Shown here in pieces: positions 1-10,151 of a stretch of 64,000 nt of DNA. Origin of the DNA: Eutreptiella sp. 'Long Island Sound 2002' (lineage: Eukaryota; Euglenozoa; Euglenophyceae; Eutreptiales; Eutreptiaceae); NCBI GenBank assembly GCA_964036045.1, contig OZ038384.1, forward strand, positions 31,911,771 through 31,975,770, read 5' to 3'. Numbering within the stretch: position 1 is the stretch's first letter; every line of letters begins with the position of its first letter. Below the pieces are notes generated by a model. The model was not told the DNA's origin. It ran no database searches and was given only the letters and a program-made list of their open reading frames with translations. Made by a program: the position numbers and the translations under genes.

Positions 1-2031
1 ATTATATTATAATATCTTCGGCTTGGATCGTGCAATCACTTAATCCTTCTAAACACAATGACTTGACACCAATGACCTTCGATCCCACGTATGTGCTCCA
101 CTTGGGGCGCCTTGAAAGGTTACGAGCGCTACTTCCCAAGTGGGCACATGAAATTATGGAAAATTGCAAAACACATGCCTTGCTCCCAACGCATCGCTTC
201 GGGATCACCACACAAGCTTCCCTTCACGAAGGCTAGGTTACGGCATACAACCGGTCTCCGGTCCACTAACCCCAAGTACGGCAGGGAAGACCGGTCTCCA
301 GTCTACTAACCCCATGTACGGTAGGCGCCCGTTGACGCCCGGTGCGAGCCCGGCGGGAGCGTGTTCCGTGCCGTAAAGCCCCGCATCGGCAACCGATGCA
401 CCGCCAGCGGAGATTTGTGTATCAGAATATCAGGAATCAACAGGGTTTTATTTTCATATTGTTTCCGTCAATTCTTACGCTTCCGTTCTGATATTCACTG
501 TTTTGACTGCTGGCGGTTGGATCGCGACTTTACCGTAACCGCCAGTTTAACTGTTTATAATGGAAATTTTAACGCAATCCGTCACGAAGGCTCCAAAGCC
601 TTCAGGAACTGCATGGATGCTTCCGCAATTTTCACATCTTACACTCGCAACCTTAATCCGAATTTTTCAGGATGTCGAAATCGGATTTTCGACTTCGACA
701 TCCCCGCACTTGATTTGACCTCTTTCGAGTGGACCTACGTGCTTCCCTATGCACGAATCAACTTTCCTTTTATCTTGCCCTCCATTTGACTCAGAGATAT
801 GGGCAAAACAAAGTTGATTCGTGAGGCCACTTGTGAGGGTCATATCTCGTGCCGCTTGCGAGTATTGACGATAAGGAAACGTGGGATGTATTCACAATAC
901 TCCCGACGTAATTTAGGAAGCATTATATGCCTTGCGTTTCCACACGTGCGCGCTAGTGTAATGGATCATGGTCAAGAGGGTAGAGTTTGCGTTATAACTC
1001 TTTGGCCATGACATTGCGTGCGTTAAGATAACTCTCGAGTGTAGCGCGCAAGTGTTGGTGTTGCATAGGAACTCTCCTTGAGTTCCTATGAGCGATTGAC
1101 ACAAAGTTATGCCCTTGGAGGGGCATGACATATCGCGGGGGGAGCTACCTTTTGGGCAATATGTGGTATGTGCCATGTGTTGTATTGCGTGCCCATTTGG
1201 CGGGTCCATCGCTCCAAGACAAACCCGCCAATGGACCTCATATTGTGCAAGCCCCTTCTCCATACTCCCTACAATCAATAGCAAGCCTAGCCATGGGGTT
1301 CTGGGTACCGCTTCACTACGCAATCAACAAAAGCTTCATATATCCGTGCCATACCTCCCTCACAGGCCAAGGCCTAGGCCTTCAGAAGAGATCGCCCCCG
1401 ATAGCTGGCAGGAGTACTCCCCCGGGTGGACTCGCGACCTATCATACCTCTACGACTGGAACACCGGCTCCTCCTCGTGGGAACCCAACCTGGAATAACG
1501 CGTTAAGCTCTGCTCTTGGATGCCGCCGAGCTGACGACCTCGCCACCGCCGTCCCTTCTTCACCATAAGGGGCCCATACATTTCGTGACTCAGCGGTCTC
1601 AGTAAGCAGGCCAGCCTATTACCCACTGTCTGTTTTCTTTGACCCCGAGACAATGTCACCCTTCTATTTCGGCAACTCACCAAAAACCTTGAGTTTTGCT
1701 CACGTGCTACGAGAGTCGGCTTCTGAGGTTTTCCCCTAGAGGTGAAACAGTAAGGGTTGCGAAACTCTTCAGGGCATCAACTGCCTAGCTGTCCGGCCTC
1801 CCACAGTTTTTTGTATTTTTTTACCTTTTGAAACCTTGTAAAGAAGGTCCCTACCAGGACCGGCCCCTGCTGTACCCCTTCCACCATTTCCTGTCACTCC
1901 TATGGTCTTGCTTCTCACCAGGTTCTGCATGATCTTGCCCTATCCTGCTCATTTTCCCACAAAAAATAGTAAAATATGGCTCCTTCACACAAATCCTGAT
2001 CCCTTGCAATAACCAACTCCCAAGTACAATA
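1..2031 (+). repeat. LTR-related duplicated module, copy 1
   Basis: Direct copy of 23054-25084 at a constant offset of 23053 bp, cut off on the left by the window. The parts are A (1-232), B (233-1290, inverted relative to copy 2) and C (1291-2031). Similarity ends abruptly after 2031. Only scattered base differences are visible, roughly one percent. From 1839 the C part begins with the same sequence that opens the chromovirus-1 LTR at 49644, and B in its copy-2 orientation resembles the inner part of that LTR, so the module is LTR-derived. It has no gene: the open frame at 361-789 lies wholly within LTR-like sequence. 2032-2209 is short single-copy sequence without features. Confidence 0.85.
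233..1290 (-). repeat. Inverted 1058-bp segment of the duplicated module
   Basis: This block is the reverse complement of 23286-24343, and both are exactly 1058 bp. The flanks 1-232 and 1291-2031 are collinear with copy 2. The edges carry a short inverted repeat, GGCTAGG at 231-237 and CCTAGCC at 1286-1292. The orientation in copy 2 matches the intact LTRs near 49.6 and 60.5 kb, so this copy is the one that flipped. Confidence 0.9.
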
Positions 2032-2209
2032 TGATGCTGGACAAGCTCGTAGCACATGTATAGTATCAAGTATCAAGTCCCGGGTCCTGGCGGCGATTGT
2101 TCGGCATCCAAAGGACCCGTTAACCCATACCAGGCGCACCGGGTGCCTGCTGCTACGGTCACCACCACAGTGGCAGTGGCATACACGGCCAACATAGGCG
2201 ACACACGAC

Positions 2210-2628
2210 GACCGAGGTGGTCCCACAGGCCGAGAGCGACCACAAAGATCCATCAGGCTACCCCAAGCTTCCCAAGGCCCGCCGACTGGGGAGAGTCCCC
2301 ACGGGTCCTTCCTCGGGCGCACCATGTCCATATCCATACGACACGAGTCCAGAGTGCCATAGTCGAACTCCTTAAGAACCCCAGATCTTAAGGGAGCTCC
2401 TCCTTAAGGGATCGGGCATCAAGGCCGTCTTTTCCCTCGCCCTATTACCACGAAGGCCATACATGAGGGAGTCCTCATGCAGTGTGGGCGGAGGCGTCGA
2501 CTCCTCAAACCACCAGTTTCCCAGGCAGACTGACCGAGGTCAGGAGCACCGGAGGCCGCCATCCGAATGCAAGTGCGTCTGCGAATCGGTAGGCTCACAC
2601 TGGGACTGACAGTGGCGGACCGCTGGGA
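2210..2628 (+). repeat. Left 419-bp direct repeat flanking LINE-A
   Basis: Matches 13194-13612 over the full 419 bp with about three base differences. The match ends exactly where the LINE-A 3' tail begins (2629). The best reading is a very long target-site duplication. It carries neither TG/CA ends nor an adjacent primer site as an LTR would. Confidence 0.8.
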
Positions 2629-2653
2629 TTTGGGGTTTGGGGTTTGATTTTGC
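2629..2653 (-). repeat. LINE-A 3' tail repeat
   Basis: On the minus strand the element ends in about two and a half copies of CAAACCCC directly before the flanking repeat. Short 3' repeat tails are usual in several LINE clades. The unit also looks like a variant telomere repeat, but two copies prove nothing. Confidence 0.6.
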
Positions 2654-3943
2654 GGGTACTAGACGCCTTTCGGCCCCGGGGGGCCACCTGGTCGGGCCAG
2701 GTGATATCCTCCCCACCGGGCCCTAGTGGGGGGCCCTCCAAGACGCACCTGCTGCCTGGTGGCGGAGTTCCCCTGGGTTCACAGAGCTCGGAGCCCCGTC
2801 CTTCCCCGGCGTCCCCGTTTCGCCACTCCCCGGTCAGTGCATCAATTCGCAGCCGTGGCCGCGGGCGCTTACCCACTGCGTCGCCCCCCTAATGCGTGGT
2901 CGCCCGGGGCACCGGCGCCGCCGGGCCCGTGCTACTGGCTTGTCACCAGTGGGACCCCTTTGGGCTGGCGCGGAGGCTGCCTAGCCTAGGGGTTGGGGCG
3001 TGGCGCTGTGCGCCACTACTGCCTTGGCGGGTGCAGTGTCCCGTCTGTGTGTGCGCGGCGCTCGCGGCCGGTTCGGGGGGGTTCGGGTCGGTACCTGGTG
3101 TTGTGTCTCCCCTTCTTCCCCCTTCCCGCCCCGCGTGTTCCGCGCTGCGTGTGGCGGGCCGTCCCGTCCGGGTGTCCCTTATCCTCGCTCGCTGGTACGC
3201 CATTCCATGCGGTCTGTGCGTTCCGCGCGCTCGGTCCGGTTGCCCTTCTGGTGGTCCCCGCGTGTCCTTTTCGTGTGTGTGCGCTCGCGCTCTCGCGGTG
3301 TCCGCTCCCCGCTGGGTGGTGTGGCGCGCGCATCTCGCGTGGTCCCGGCACTGGGCGCTGGTAGGGCCGTTCCATGTGGTCCGTGCCCCTCCGCGTGTCC
3401 TGCCCCGGTCCCGTGCTCCGTCTGGCGTGCTTGGGGGGGGGCGGTCCGGTCCCGGTTCCCCCCTACTTGGCTTGGGGTTGTGGGGGCGGCGGCAGGGCGT
3501 CCCCGGGGGGGTGCCTTCGACCGTTGCGTGGGGCGTTCTGGGTCTTGCGCTCCTCTTCCCCCGACTGCCCGTCCACTGGGTGGGCTGTCGGGGTCTGCGT
3601 TGTGGGCGCGGGCGTGCGGTTGTGGGGGCCCCGCTCTGTTCTTGCGGGGGGGGAGAGAGGTGTCGACTTGGTGTCCAGGCGCCGGCCCGCCGGATTCCCA
3701 TGACGAGCCTGATGCGCACGGAGCTTCGCCCTGCGGGATGCGTGGGGGGGTTGGGGTGACCGTGGCTGGAGTGGTGCACCAATGTTCCGGTTCATGGCCC
3801 AGCAGAGCACCCCTACCGCGGGCTTACTCTTAGCACAGGGGGAGGGGCTTGCGGGCGCGTTTGTTCTGTGACCCGGGTGCCAGTGTATCTCAGAAGGCAG
3901 CCGCCCCAGAGGTAGCGCACCAGGTGCGCGCCGCGAAGGAGCT

Positions 3944-3981
3944 GGTTCGAACCCCGGGATCGGTGGTCTCCCACCGATCCC
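3944..3981 (+). other. B-box-like motif followed by perfect hairpin
   Basis: GGTTCGAACCC at 3944-3954 equals a pol III B box. It is followed by an 11-bp perfect stem, GGGATCGGTGG (3956-3966) and CCACCGATCCC (3971-3981), around the loop TCTC. An imperfect A-box-like sequence lies at 3913-3924, closer than in normal tRNA genes. A real tRNA fold is not evident. Confidence 0.5.
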
Positions 3982-4212
3982 TTCGAATACCGGACGAGGC
4001 CTCCCATCGACCTGTTCGAGTACAGGTGACGGTGCGCACTGCTGCAGGGGTGGGTGGCTCCCATGTGTTTTGTTTTTCTTGGGTGGGGGGTAAAACGAAC
4101 GAGACCTCCACCCGATCCACCGGTATCGGTGGTGGCGCGAGTTGCTGGAGGGGGGGGTGGTTCCCACGTCGCCAACTAGAGAGCTCTACGTGCAGGGATC
4201 CCAGGAGCACCA

Positions 4213-4285
4213 ACGCCTTGGATCGAACCCCCGCACTGGACGATTGAAGACCGACGCTCTCACTACTGGGCCGCGGGAGTCTCTT
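4213..4285 (-). other. tRNA-like sequence (degenerate tRNA or SINE head)
   Basis: On the minus strand a D-arm-like stretch (TAGTGAGAGCG near 4277-4265) is followed by an anticodon-arm-like stretch and a B box (GGTTCGATCC near 4230-4220). A- and B-box spacing is close to that of real tRNAs. The stems pair poorly, so it is more likely a pseudo-tRNA or tRNA-derived repeat than a working gene. Confidence 0.3.
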
Positions 4286-4544
4286 ATGCGACTTAGGGGT
4301 GTCGTCGGCTATGAATCCAGTCCTGAGGGTGGGGCTGTGCGTGGTGAAGCGTGTTGCTCGTGCCGGGAGGCCCCAGTCCACGTGCACGGGGTCGGGACAG
4401 GGGGGGAGGGGGCTGGGTGGGGTGCGGCACCGTTGGATCGCCGACTGACGTGCACAGGGGTAAGAGGCGGACAGTAGCACCGCCGGATCGCCGACTGACT
4501 GTAGGGCGGGGGGTCGCTCTGCCTCTTTCCGTCCCTCTGCCTTC

Positions 4545-6712
4545 CCTGGGCAGGCAACAAAGCGGGCGTCACTGGCGTTGTGCTGTCCATGGGGGGCGTG
4601 GCCCCCCATACCACTCCGGTTCGTGTTCACCCGGCTTCTCTGGGTACGATCTGTGCGGCGTCCCGGTGCGCAGGCGTGGGCCCGTTTGTTCTTCGCGGCC
4701 CCCATGTGGGCCGGCGGCCGGAGCGGGGGGGCGGGTCACACTCCGGCTCCCCTCTCGGGTGGGGGGGGCCCATCCCCCTTGCCTCGGGCGGGGTGTCGCG
4801 CCGCGGCCTCCCCGCTCTCGTTCCGGGCGGCGGCCTGCGGTACCCCTTTCTGGCTCTCTTCGTGTCGCTGGCGCGCTCCCTTCCAGCGCGCGCGTGCGGT
4901 CGGGGCTGAAGTGCCGCCCCGGGATGGGGGGGGGTGAGGGGCGGCCCGTGGAACGCTCCCCTGGGGGCCCCAGCTGACCTGCAAACCCCCCCTCTGTCCC
5001 CTCGGAGTGGGCTGTGGTTACGGGAGGGTCATGCGGGGCGCGGCCTCCTTGGTGTTCCGTTGTGCGCGTTGCTCCGGCACGCCGGTGTGGGTTCGCGGGA
5101 GCAGGTCCAGCCGCCGTTGCCCTTACCGTGTCGCCGTTCCTCCTGTGGGTGGGGGCGCCCCCCCGGCCCTGGGGGGGCGGAGGGCCGCGCCTGTGGCTCT
5201 CCAGCTGGGGTGGGTGCGGGGGGGGGGGGGGGGGGGGGGGCCCGCCCGCCCTCGGGCCTGTGTGGGAGGGGGGGGGGGGAGTGGGGGGGGGCCTTCGGTC
5301 CCCTGGCGGTGCCTCCTGTCGGCCAAGGGGGGGGGGGGGGGCGGCTTGGCGGTCCCGGCCCCGGGGGCCAGCCATCGGCCAGGGGGGTCGCGCCCTTCCC
5401 CCGCCCCCCTCTACCGAGAGCCGGATTCTCACGCAGTCCCTCTCTGGGGCCCCTCATCCCCCGGCCGTTGTCGCGCGGCGCCGGCCGGCCGGGGGTGGCC
5501 GTGAGGGTCAGCGGTCAGTGGTTAGCGGGTTGCGGGGCAGCAGGTTTCCCCCCGTGCTTGTTGTCTCCGCACTCCCTCCCGCGGGAGGTGGCGCGCCACT
5601 TTCCCTGGGTAGGCAACAAAGCGGGCGTCACTGGTGTCGTGCTGTCCATGGGGGGCGTGGCCCCCCATACCATTCCGGTTCGCGCCCACCCGGCTTCTCT
5701 GGGCACGATCTGCGTGGCGTCCCGGTGCGCAGGCGTGGGCCCACTTGTTCTTCGCGGCCCCCATTTGAGCTGGCGGTTGGGGCGGGGGGGCGGGTCACGC
5801 TCCGGCTCCCCTCTCTGGCGGGGGGGGTCCATCCCTTCTGCCTCGGGGGGTGGGGGCCGGGGCCCCCGCGGCTGGCGGGCCGGTGGGGGGGCGGGGGGGG
5901 GGGGGGGTGTCGCGCCGCGGCCTCCCTGCTCTCGTTCCAGGCGGCGGCCTGTGGTACTCCTTCCTGGCTCTCTCCGTGTCGCCGGCGCGCTCCCTTCCGG
6001 CGCGCGCGTGCGGTCGGGGCTGAAGTGCCGCCCCGGGGTGGGGGGGGTGAGGGGCGGCCCGTGGACCGCCCCCCTGGGGGCCCCATCCGACTTGAAACCC
6101 CCCCTCTGTCACCTCGGATTGGGCTGTGGTTACGGGAGGGTTATGTGGGGCGCGGCCTTCTTCCTGCTCCGTTGTGCGCGTTGCTCCGGCACGCCGGTGT
6201 GGGTTCGCGACAGCAGGCCCAGCCGCTGTTGCCCTTATCGCGCCGCCGTTCCCCCCGAGGGGGGGGCGCCCCCCCGGCCCTGGGGGGGCGGAGGGCCGCG
6301 CCTGTGGCTCCCCTGCTGTGGTGGGTGCGGGGGGGGGGGGTGGGGGGGCCGCCTCCCCGCCCGCCCTCGGGTCTGTGCGGGGGGGGGGTGGGTTGGGGGG
6401 GGCCCTTTGGCCCCCTGGCGATGCCTCTCGTCGCCCGGGGGGGAGGGGCGGGGGCGGCATGGCGGTCCTGGTCCCGGGGGCCAGCCATCGGCCAGGGGGT
6501 CGCGCCCTTCACCCGCCCCCCCTATCGAGAGCCGGATGCTCGCGCGGGCCCTCGCCGGGGCCCCTCATCCCCCGGCCGTTGTCGCGCGGCGCTGGCCGGC
6601 CGGGGTTGGCCGTGAGGGTTAGCGGTCAGTGGTTAGCGGGTTGTGGGGCAGCAGGTTCCTCCCCGCGCTCGTTGTCTCCGCACTCCCTCCCGCGGGAGGT
6701 GGCGCGCCCTCG
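4545..6712 (+). repeat. Tandem duplication, about 1.06-1.11 kb units
   Basis: Landmarks recur twice: a motif at 4552 returns at 5611, one at 5011 returns at 6123, and the GCGGGAGGTGGCGCGCC motif near 5581 returns near 6693. The second unit has extra sequence near 5866-5906. The first unit has a run of 23 G at 5218-5240. Unit ends are approximate. Confidence 0.8.
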
Positions 6713-6796
6713 CACGTCGTGCCATACCGTGGGGGGGGCGTGGGTCAGGGGGCCCATCCCCCCCCCCCAACCCTCCCGTACCCGCCGTCTGGGCCT

Positions 6797-8880
6797 TCAC
6801 TTGCGCCGCCGCTTGTGTGGGGGCTGGGGCTGCGGCGGCGGCGGGTTGTGCCGGCGGTAGCGCCAGTGGGCGAGGGCGCTACGCAAAGCGCGGGGGAGCC
6901 AGTTGATGGCGTCCGCATCCGTGATGCGGAGCACCGCTCCCCCTTCCAGGAAGGCCGGCCACGTCGGCTCCCTGTCGGGCCACGCCGCCCGGATCACTGA
7001 CCTGAGGACCCTCTCGTGGTCCTCTGGGGCCGCCCACCCCCCCGGGGGTGCCTCTCGGTTTCCTCCGTCCCTCCGGAGGAGCACGGCATCGAAGGGCCGG
7101 TTCCGCGACCTCCTGGAGGTCCCCTGGTTGGCCCAGCGCAACCACCCGTACACTTCCCCCACCAGGGGGAGGGTCTCCCCCCCCAGCGGGTCCGGGACTG
7201 CGCCCCAGTCACGGTCCCATGGCCGGCCCTCCTCCGCCCCCCGTGCCGGCCCCCCTCGCTGCCCCTGCGCCTGCGGCGCCGATGCCGCGCCCCGTCCCCC
7301 CTCCGCCGAGGCCATCCGTGCCGGCTCCGCCCTCGGCGCGGGGCGGGCTTGCTGGTGCTGGCGTCGTGGGGGTTGGGGGGGACGAGCTCGCCGGCGTCAG
7401 GGTCGATGTTGTAGAGGTGGTGGTGGTGGTGGTGGTGGTGGTGGTGGGTGTGGTGTGCCGGCATCTGTTGGATGCCGGGGGGGATGCACCTCACCGGCTG
7501 CACGTCCCGCTGCGGGGGCGCTCCGCCCTCTGCCCCCCTCCCTTCGCCCCGCCCTCCTCCCTGGGCTCCCATGCCCCGTCCCTCCTGTCCCTTGGGGCCC
7601 TTGCCCTTGCCCTTGCCCTTGCCCTTGGGCCCCTTTCCAGTCCCATGCCCGTGTCGCGGGTCCCGCCTCTCGTCCCCCACGCCCTGGCCCGCTCGCTCTC
7701 CCACCCCCCCTCGTCCTGCCCCCTGCACGTGGGTACCCTTCCCGCGCCCCTGAGCACCCTTCCCGTGCCCTGGCCCCTCCCCGGCCCCCTGCCCGTGTCG
7801 CGGGTCCCGCCTCTCGTCCACCACGCCCTGGCCCGCTCACTCTCCCACCTCCCCTCGCCCCGCCCCCTGCACCTGGGCTCCCTGCCCGCGCCCCTGCGCG
7901 CCCTTCCCGTGCCCTGACCCCTCCCCTGCCCCCTGCCTGTCGCGCCGTCCGCTGCTCCCCTTCCCCCCGCCGCTGCGCCCTTCCTGGACCACTCGCCGGG
8001 CGTCCCGCTGCCGTTGCAGTTGCGGCAGCGTGACGCCCGGCGGCGAGCGCTCGCGCGTCGGGGGGCGGACGTGCCGCTCCCGCCCCGGGGTGAAGGGCAT
8101 GGGGGGGTACGGCTTGGGGGGGCTGGTGTGGGTGTGGGCGGGGTTGGCGTGGGCGCGGTACTTCGCGCTCTCCCTGCCCACTGCTGCTGCTGCGGCGGCC
8201 GCCGGCGAGGCGCCCGCGGCCCGTGCGGGGTTCTTCCCCCGCTTGGGCGGCGTGCCGGGGGCCGCAGCCCCTCGCGCGCCCTCCTCGCTCTCCTTCTCTG
8301 CTGTGGCGGCCGCCGACGAGGCGCCCATGGCCGCGGTTGCAAACCCTCGCACGCCCTCCTCGTTCTCCTCTGCTGCCGCGGCGGCCGCCGGCGAGGCGCC
8401 CACGGCCCGTGCGGGGTCCGTCGCAACCCCTCGCGCGCCCTTCTTGCTCTCCTGCGCGGCTGCGGCAGCCCTCGGCGATGCGTCCGGCTCCTGCGCCGGG
8501 GCTGCCCCCCTTGTCGGCGGCGTGCCGGGAGCCGCGGCCGGGGCCGCGGCGTGGCTCGCCGCGGTCTCCGCCTCCTGCGCGTCTGGGCGGGGCGGGGCGG
8601 CGGGGCTGGCCGCTTGGGTGGCGGGGGCGGCCGTCTCGGCTGGCCCAGGTTCCCGGGCCGGCGGCGGCGGCCCGACCACCGCCGCCTCCGCCAGCCTCCG
8701 CTCCTCGCGCTCCGCGAGGGTCTCCCCCGTCCACTCCGGGGAGGAGACGGGGGAGCGGGAGCGGGACCGGCGGTGGTGGCGGTCGTCCCGCTGGAGGGAC
8801 CCATCGGAGTCTGCCATCACTGTTACTCTGGTAGGCATGCGTGGTGGCAGGCGCGCCCTTCCCACTACCTTCTGGTGCAT
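6797..8880 (-). pseudogene. Gag-like ORF of LINE-A, downstream of pol
   Basis: The frame opens with ATG at 8880, whose A overlaps the stop of the upstream ORF (TGATG). Order along the protein: an Arg/Ser stretch near residues 35-50 resembling an SR domain, an Ala/Pro/Glu-rich part, a Gly/Gln/Lys tandem tract with units of about 144 bp (7648-7940), a His run coded by the GTG repeat at 7411-7446, and a basic C-terminal part visible in another frame to 6797. An in-frame TGA at 7837-7839 sits where the parallel repeat copy has CGA, so it is a point mutation. A frameshift lies near 7.3-7.4 kb. The C-terminal part resembles the end of the ORF at 45805-48215: a GxVxxxxRW/Y stretch, an Arg-rich motif, then RxxLxxAxP. 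Nucleic-acid binding is inferred from composition only. Confidence 0.55.
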
Positions 8881-10112
8881 CAGTGCCGTGCCGTGGGCAG
8901 TGCCGTGTGGTGCTCTGCGGGGGGGAGGGGGGGAGGGGGTGGGGGGCCGGCTGTGGCGTCAGCCCCGCACGGCCGGGGGTCCGCGGCCATCCACCGGCAT
9001 CGGGGGGGGAGGCGGGGGAGCCACGCGGCCCACGCGTCGCGCCACAGCTTCCAGTCTGGGGCGGGGCCCAGGGCCCTGGGCCCCCGGGGGTCGTCGAGCG
9101 GTGTCGGGGGCAGCCGCACCAGGTGGACCCCCGTAACGGCGGTGACCTCCTGTGTGCGCAGGAAGGTGTGTACTCCGTCCCGCGCCGCGGGCGCCGGGAG
9201 GAGGGGGCGGGGTACGGGTGTGGCCCCATAGAGGTGGGTGGGGGTGATCCCCAGGATCCGCCCCGGGCCCCCGCGGGTCGCGACGACGAGGAGGAGGAGG
9301 GGGGTGCCAGGGCACTCTTGCCAGAGGACCTGCCCCCTGTGGTGGGCACCCCTGGTCCTGGAGAGGGGGGGGGGCAGGTCTGGGTTAGCCCAGCTGCGGG
9401 GCGCGTGCGTCGCCGGTGGGAGGGCGGGGCACCAAGTGGGCTCCCTGGGGAACGCTTCGTAGACGACGGCGTACGGGGGGGTAGGCCCGGTGCCGTCATA
9501 CAGCGGGTTGGTCGGCCGGGGGCGGGCGGACGCCTCGTCCGCGCCTTCCACGAACACCGTGACCTCGCCCACCTCCAGGTCCTCGTCCGGCGGGTGTAGA
9601 AGGTGGAGCGCCGCATCCAGCTCGGACACTCCCCCCGGGTATGTGGCCCGCGCCTGGTTCAGGTACGGGGCCGCGTCCCCGGGGTAGCGCGTCCTGAGGG
9701 CGTGCAGCAGGGCTGGGGCGCTACTGCGGAGGGACATGGCAGACCCCGCTCCCGTCAGCCGGAGGGTGTCCCCCATGGACAGGGGCCGGCCCGACCGATT
9801 GGATTCGCGCCACTCCATCCAGTGCCCGTAGAGGGCCGCTTCCGGGCTGATGAGCCCCGGCCGGATGGCGTTCACGATCCGGTGCATTGCCGGGAGCAGC
9901 GTAGCGGCCCCGGCTCCGTTCAGGGCGCGGACGGCCGGGAGGGCGGTCTCGTTGAGGAAGGCCCTCGCACTGCCCTCCAGGTCGCACCGTGCGGCAGCGT
10001 GCGCTTCTTCTGCCTCCGCCACCGCCTCCGCCACCAGGCCCCGGACGGCCGCCTCCTGCGCTCTGCGGCGGGCCCTGGTGTGCCCCGGCCCATCCCCCCG
10101 TCGGCGTGGCAT
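8880..10112 (-). CDS. LINE-A hypothetical protein, 410 aa
   Basis: Intact frame from ATG at 10112, which lies about 40 bp after the TAA of the RNase H ORF. It ends in TGA overlapping the next ATG, the arrangement used for termination-reinitiation in some retroelements. The N-terminus is Arg-rich and then Ala/Glu-rich, likely helical, over residues 1-60. The middle and C-terminal parts contain several hydrophobic strands and Pro-rich linkers. No family is recognised. A weak resemblance in pattern, not proven, exists to the middle of LINE-B ORF1 (37.0-37.5 kb). Its place between pol and a gag-like ORF suggests a structural or accessory role in the element. Confidence 0.55.
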   Translation of the reverse strand: MPRRRGDGPGHTRARRRAQEAAVRGLVAEAVAEAEEAHAAARCDLEGSARAFLNETALPAVRALNGAGAATLLPAMHRIVNAIRPGLISPEAALYGHWMEWRESNRSGRPLSMGDTLRLTGAGSAMSLRSSAPALLHALRTRYPGDAAPYLNQARATYPGGVSELDAALHLLHPPDEDLEVGEVTVFVEGADEASARPRPTNPLYDGTGPTPPYAVVYEAFPREPTWCPALPPATHAPRSWANPDLPPPLSRTRGAHHRGQVLWQECPGTPLLLLVVATRGGPGRILGITPTHLYGATPVPRPLLPAPAARDGVHTFLRTQEVTAVTGVHLVRLPPTPLDDPRGPRALGPAPDWKLWRDAWAAWLPRLPPRCRWMAADPRPCGADATAGPPPPPPLPPAEHHTALPTARH

Positions 10113-10151
10113 GGTGCTGCCGGCTCTGCAAAGGGCGGCGGCGGGTGGGGG

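Larger units (their letters stand above)
2654..6796 (-). other. GC-rich region without genes, probable LINE-A 3' UTR
   Basis: Very G-rich on the plus strand. Long frames are open on both strands here because stop codons are rare in such sequence; the translations are low-complexity Gly, Pro and Arg and recognise nothing. Within it are a tandem duplication (4545-6712), a perfect hairpin (3956-3981) and a tRNA-like stretch (4213-4285). No gene is called. Confidence 0.6.

Noticed and set aside
361-789. 142-codon frame present twice (also 23787-24215, minus)
   Set aside because: It lies inside LTR-related sequence. Its two-fold occurrence is explained by the inverted duplicate, not by protein conservation.
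4934-6622. Open frames of 533-562 codons on the plus strand, and similar ones at 2896-3833
   Set aside because: Extremely G-rich DNA with few stops; overlapping frames are open on both strands and translations are low-complexity Gly/Pro/Arg/Ala.
7411-7446. (GTG)n microsatellite as a separate repeat of interest
   Set aside because: Codes for the His run of the LINE-A gag-like ORF; such tracts are common in low-complexity coding regions.
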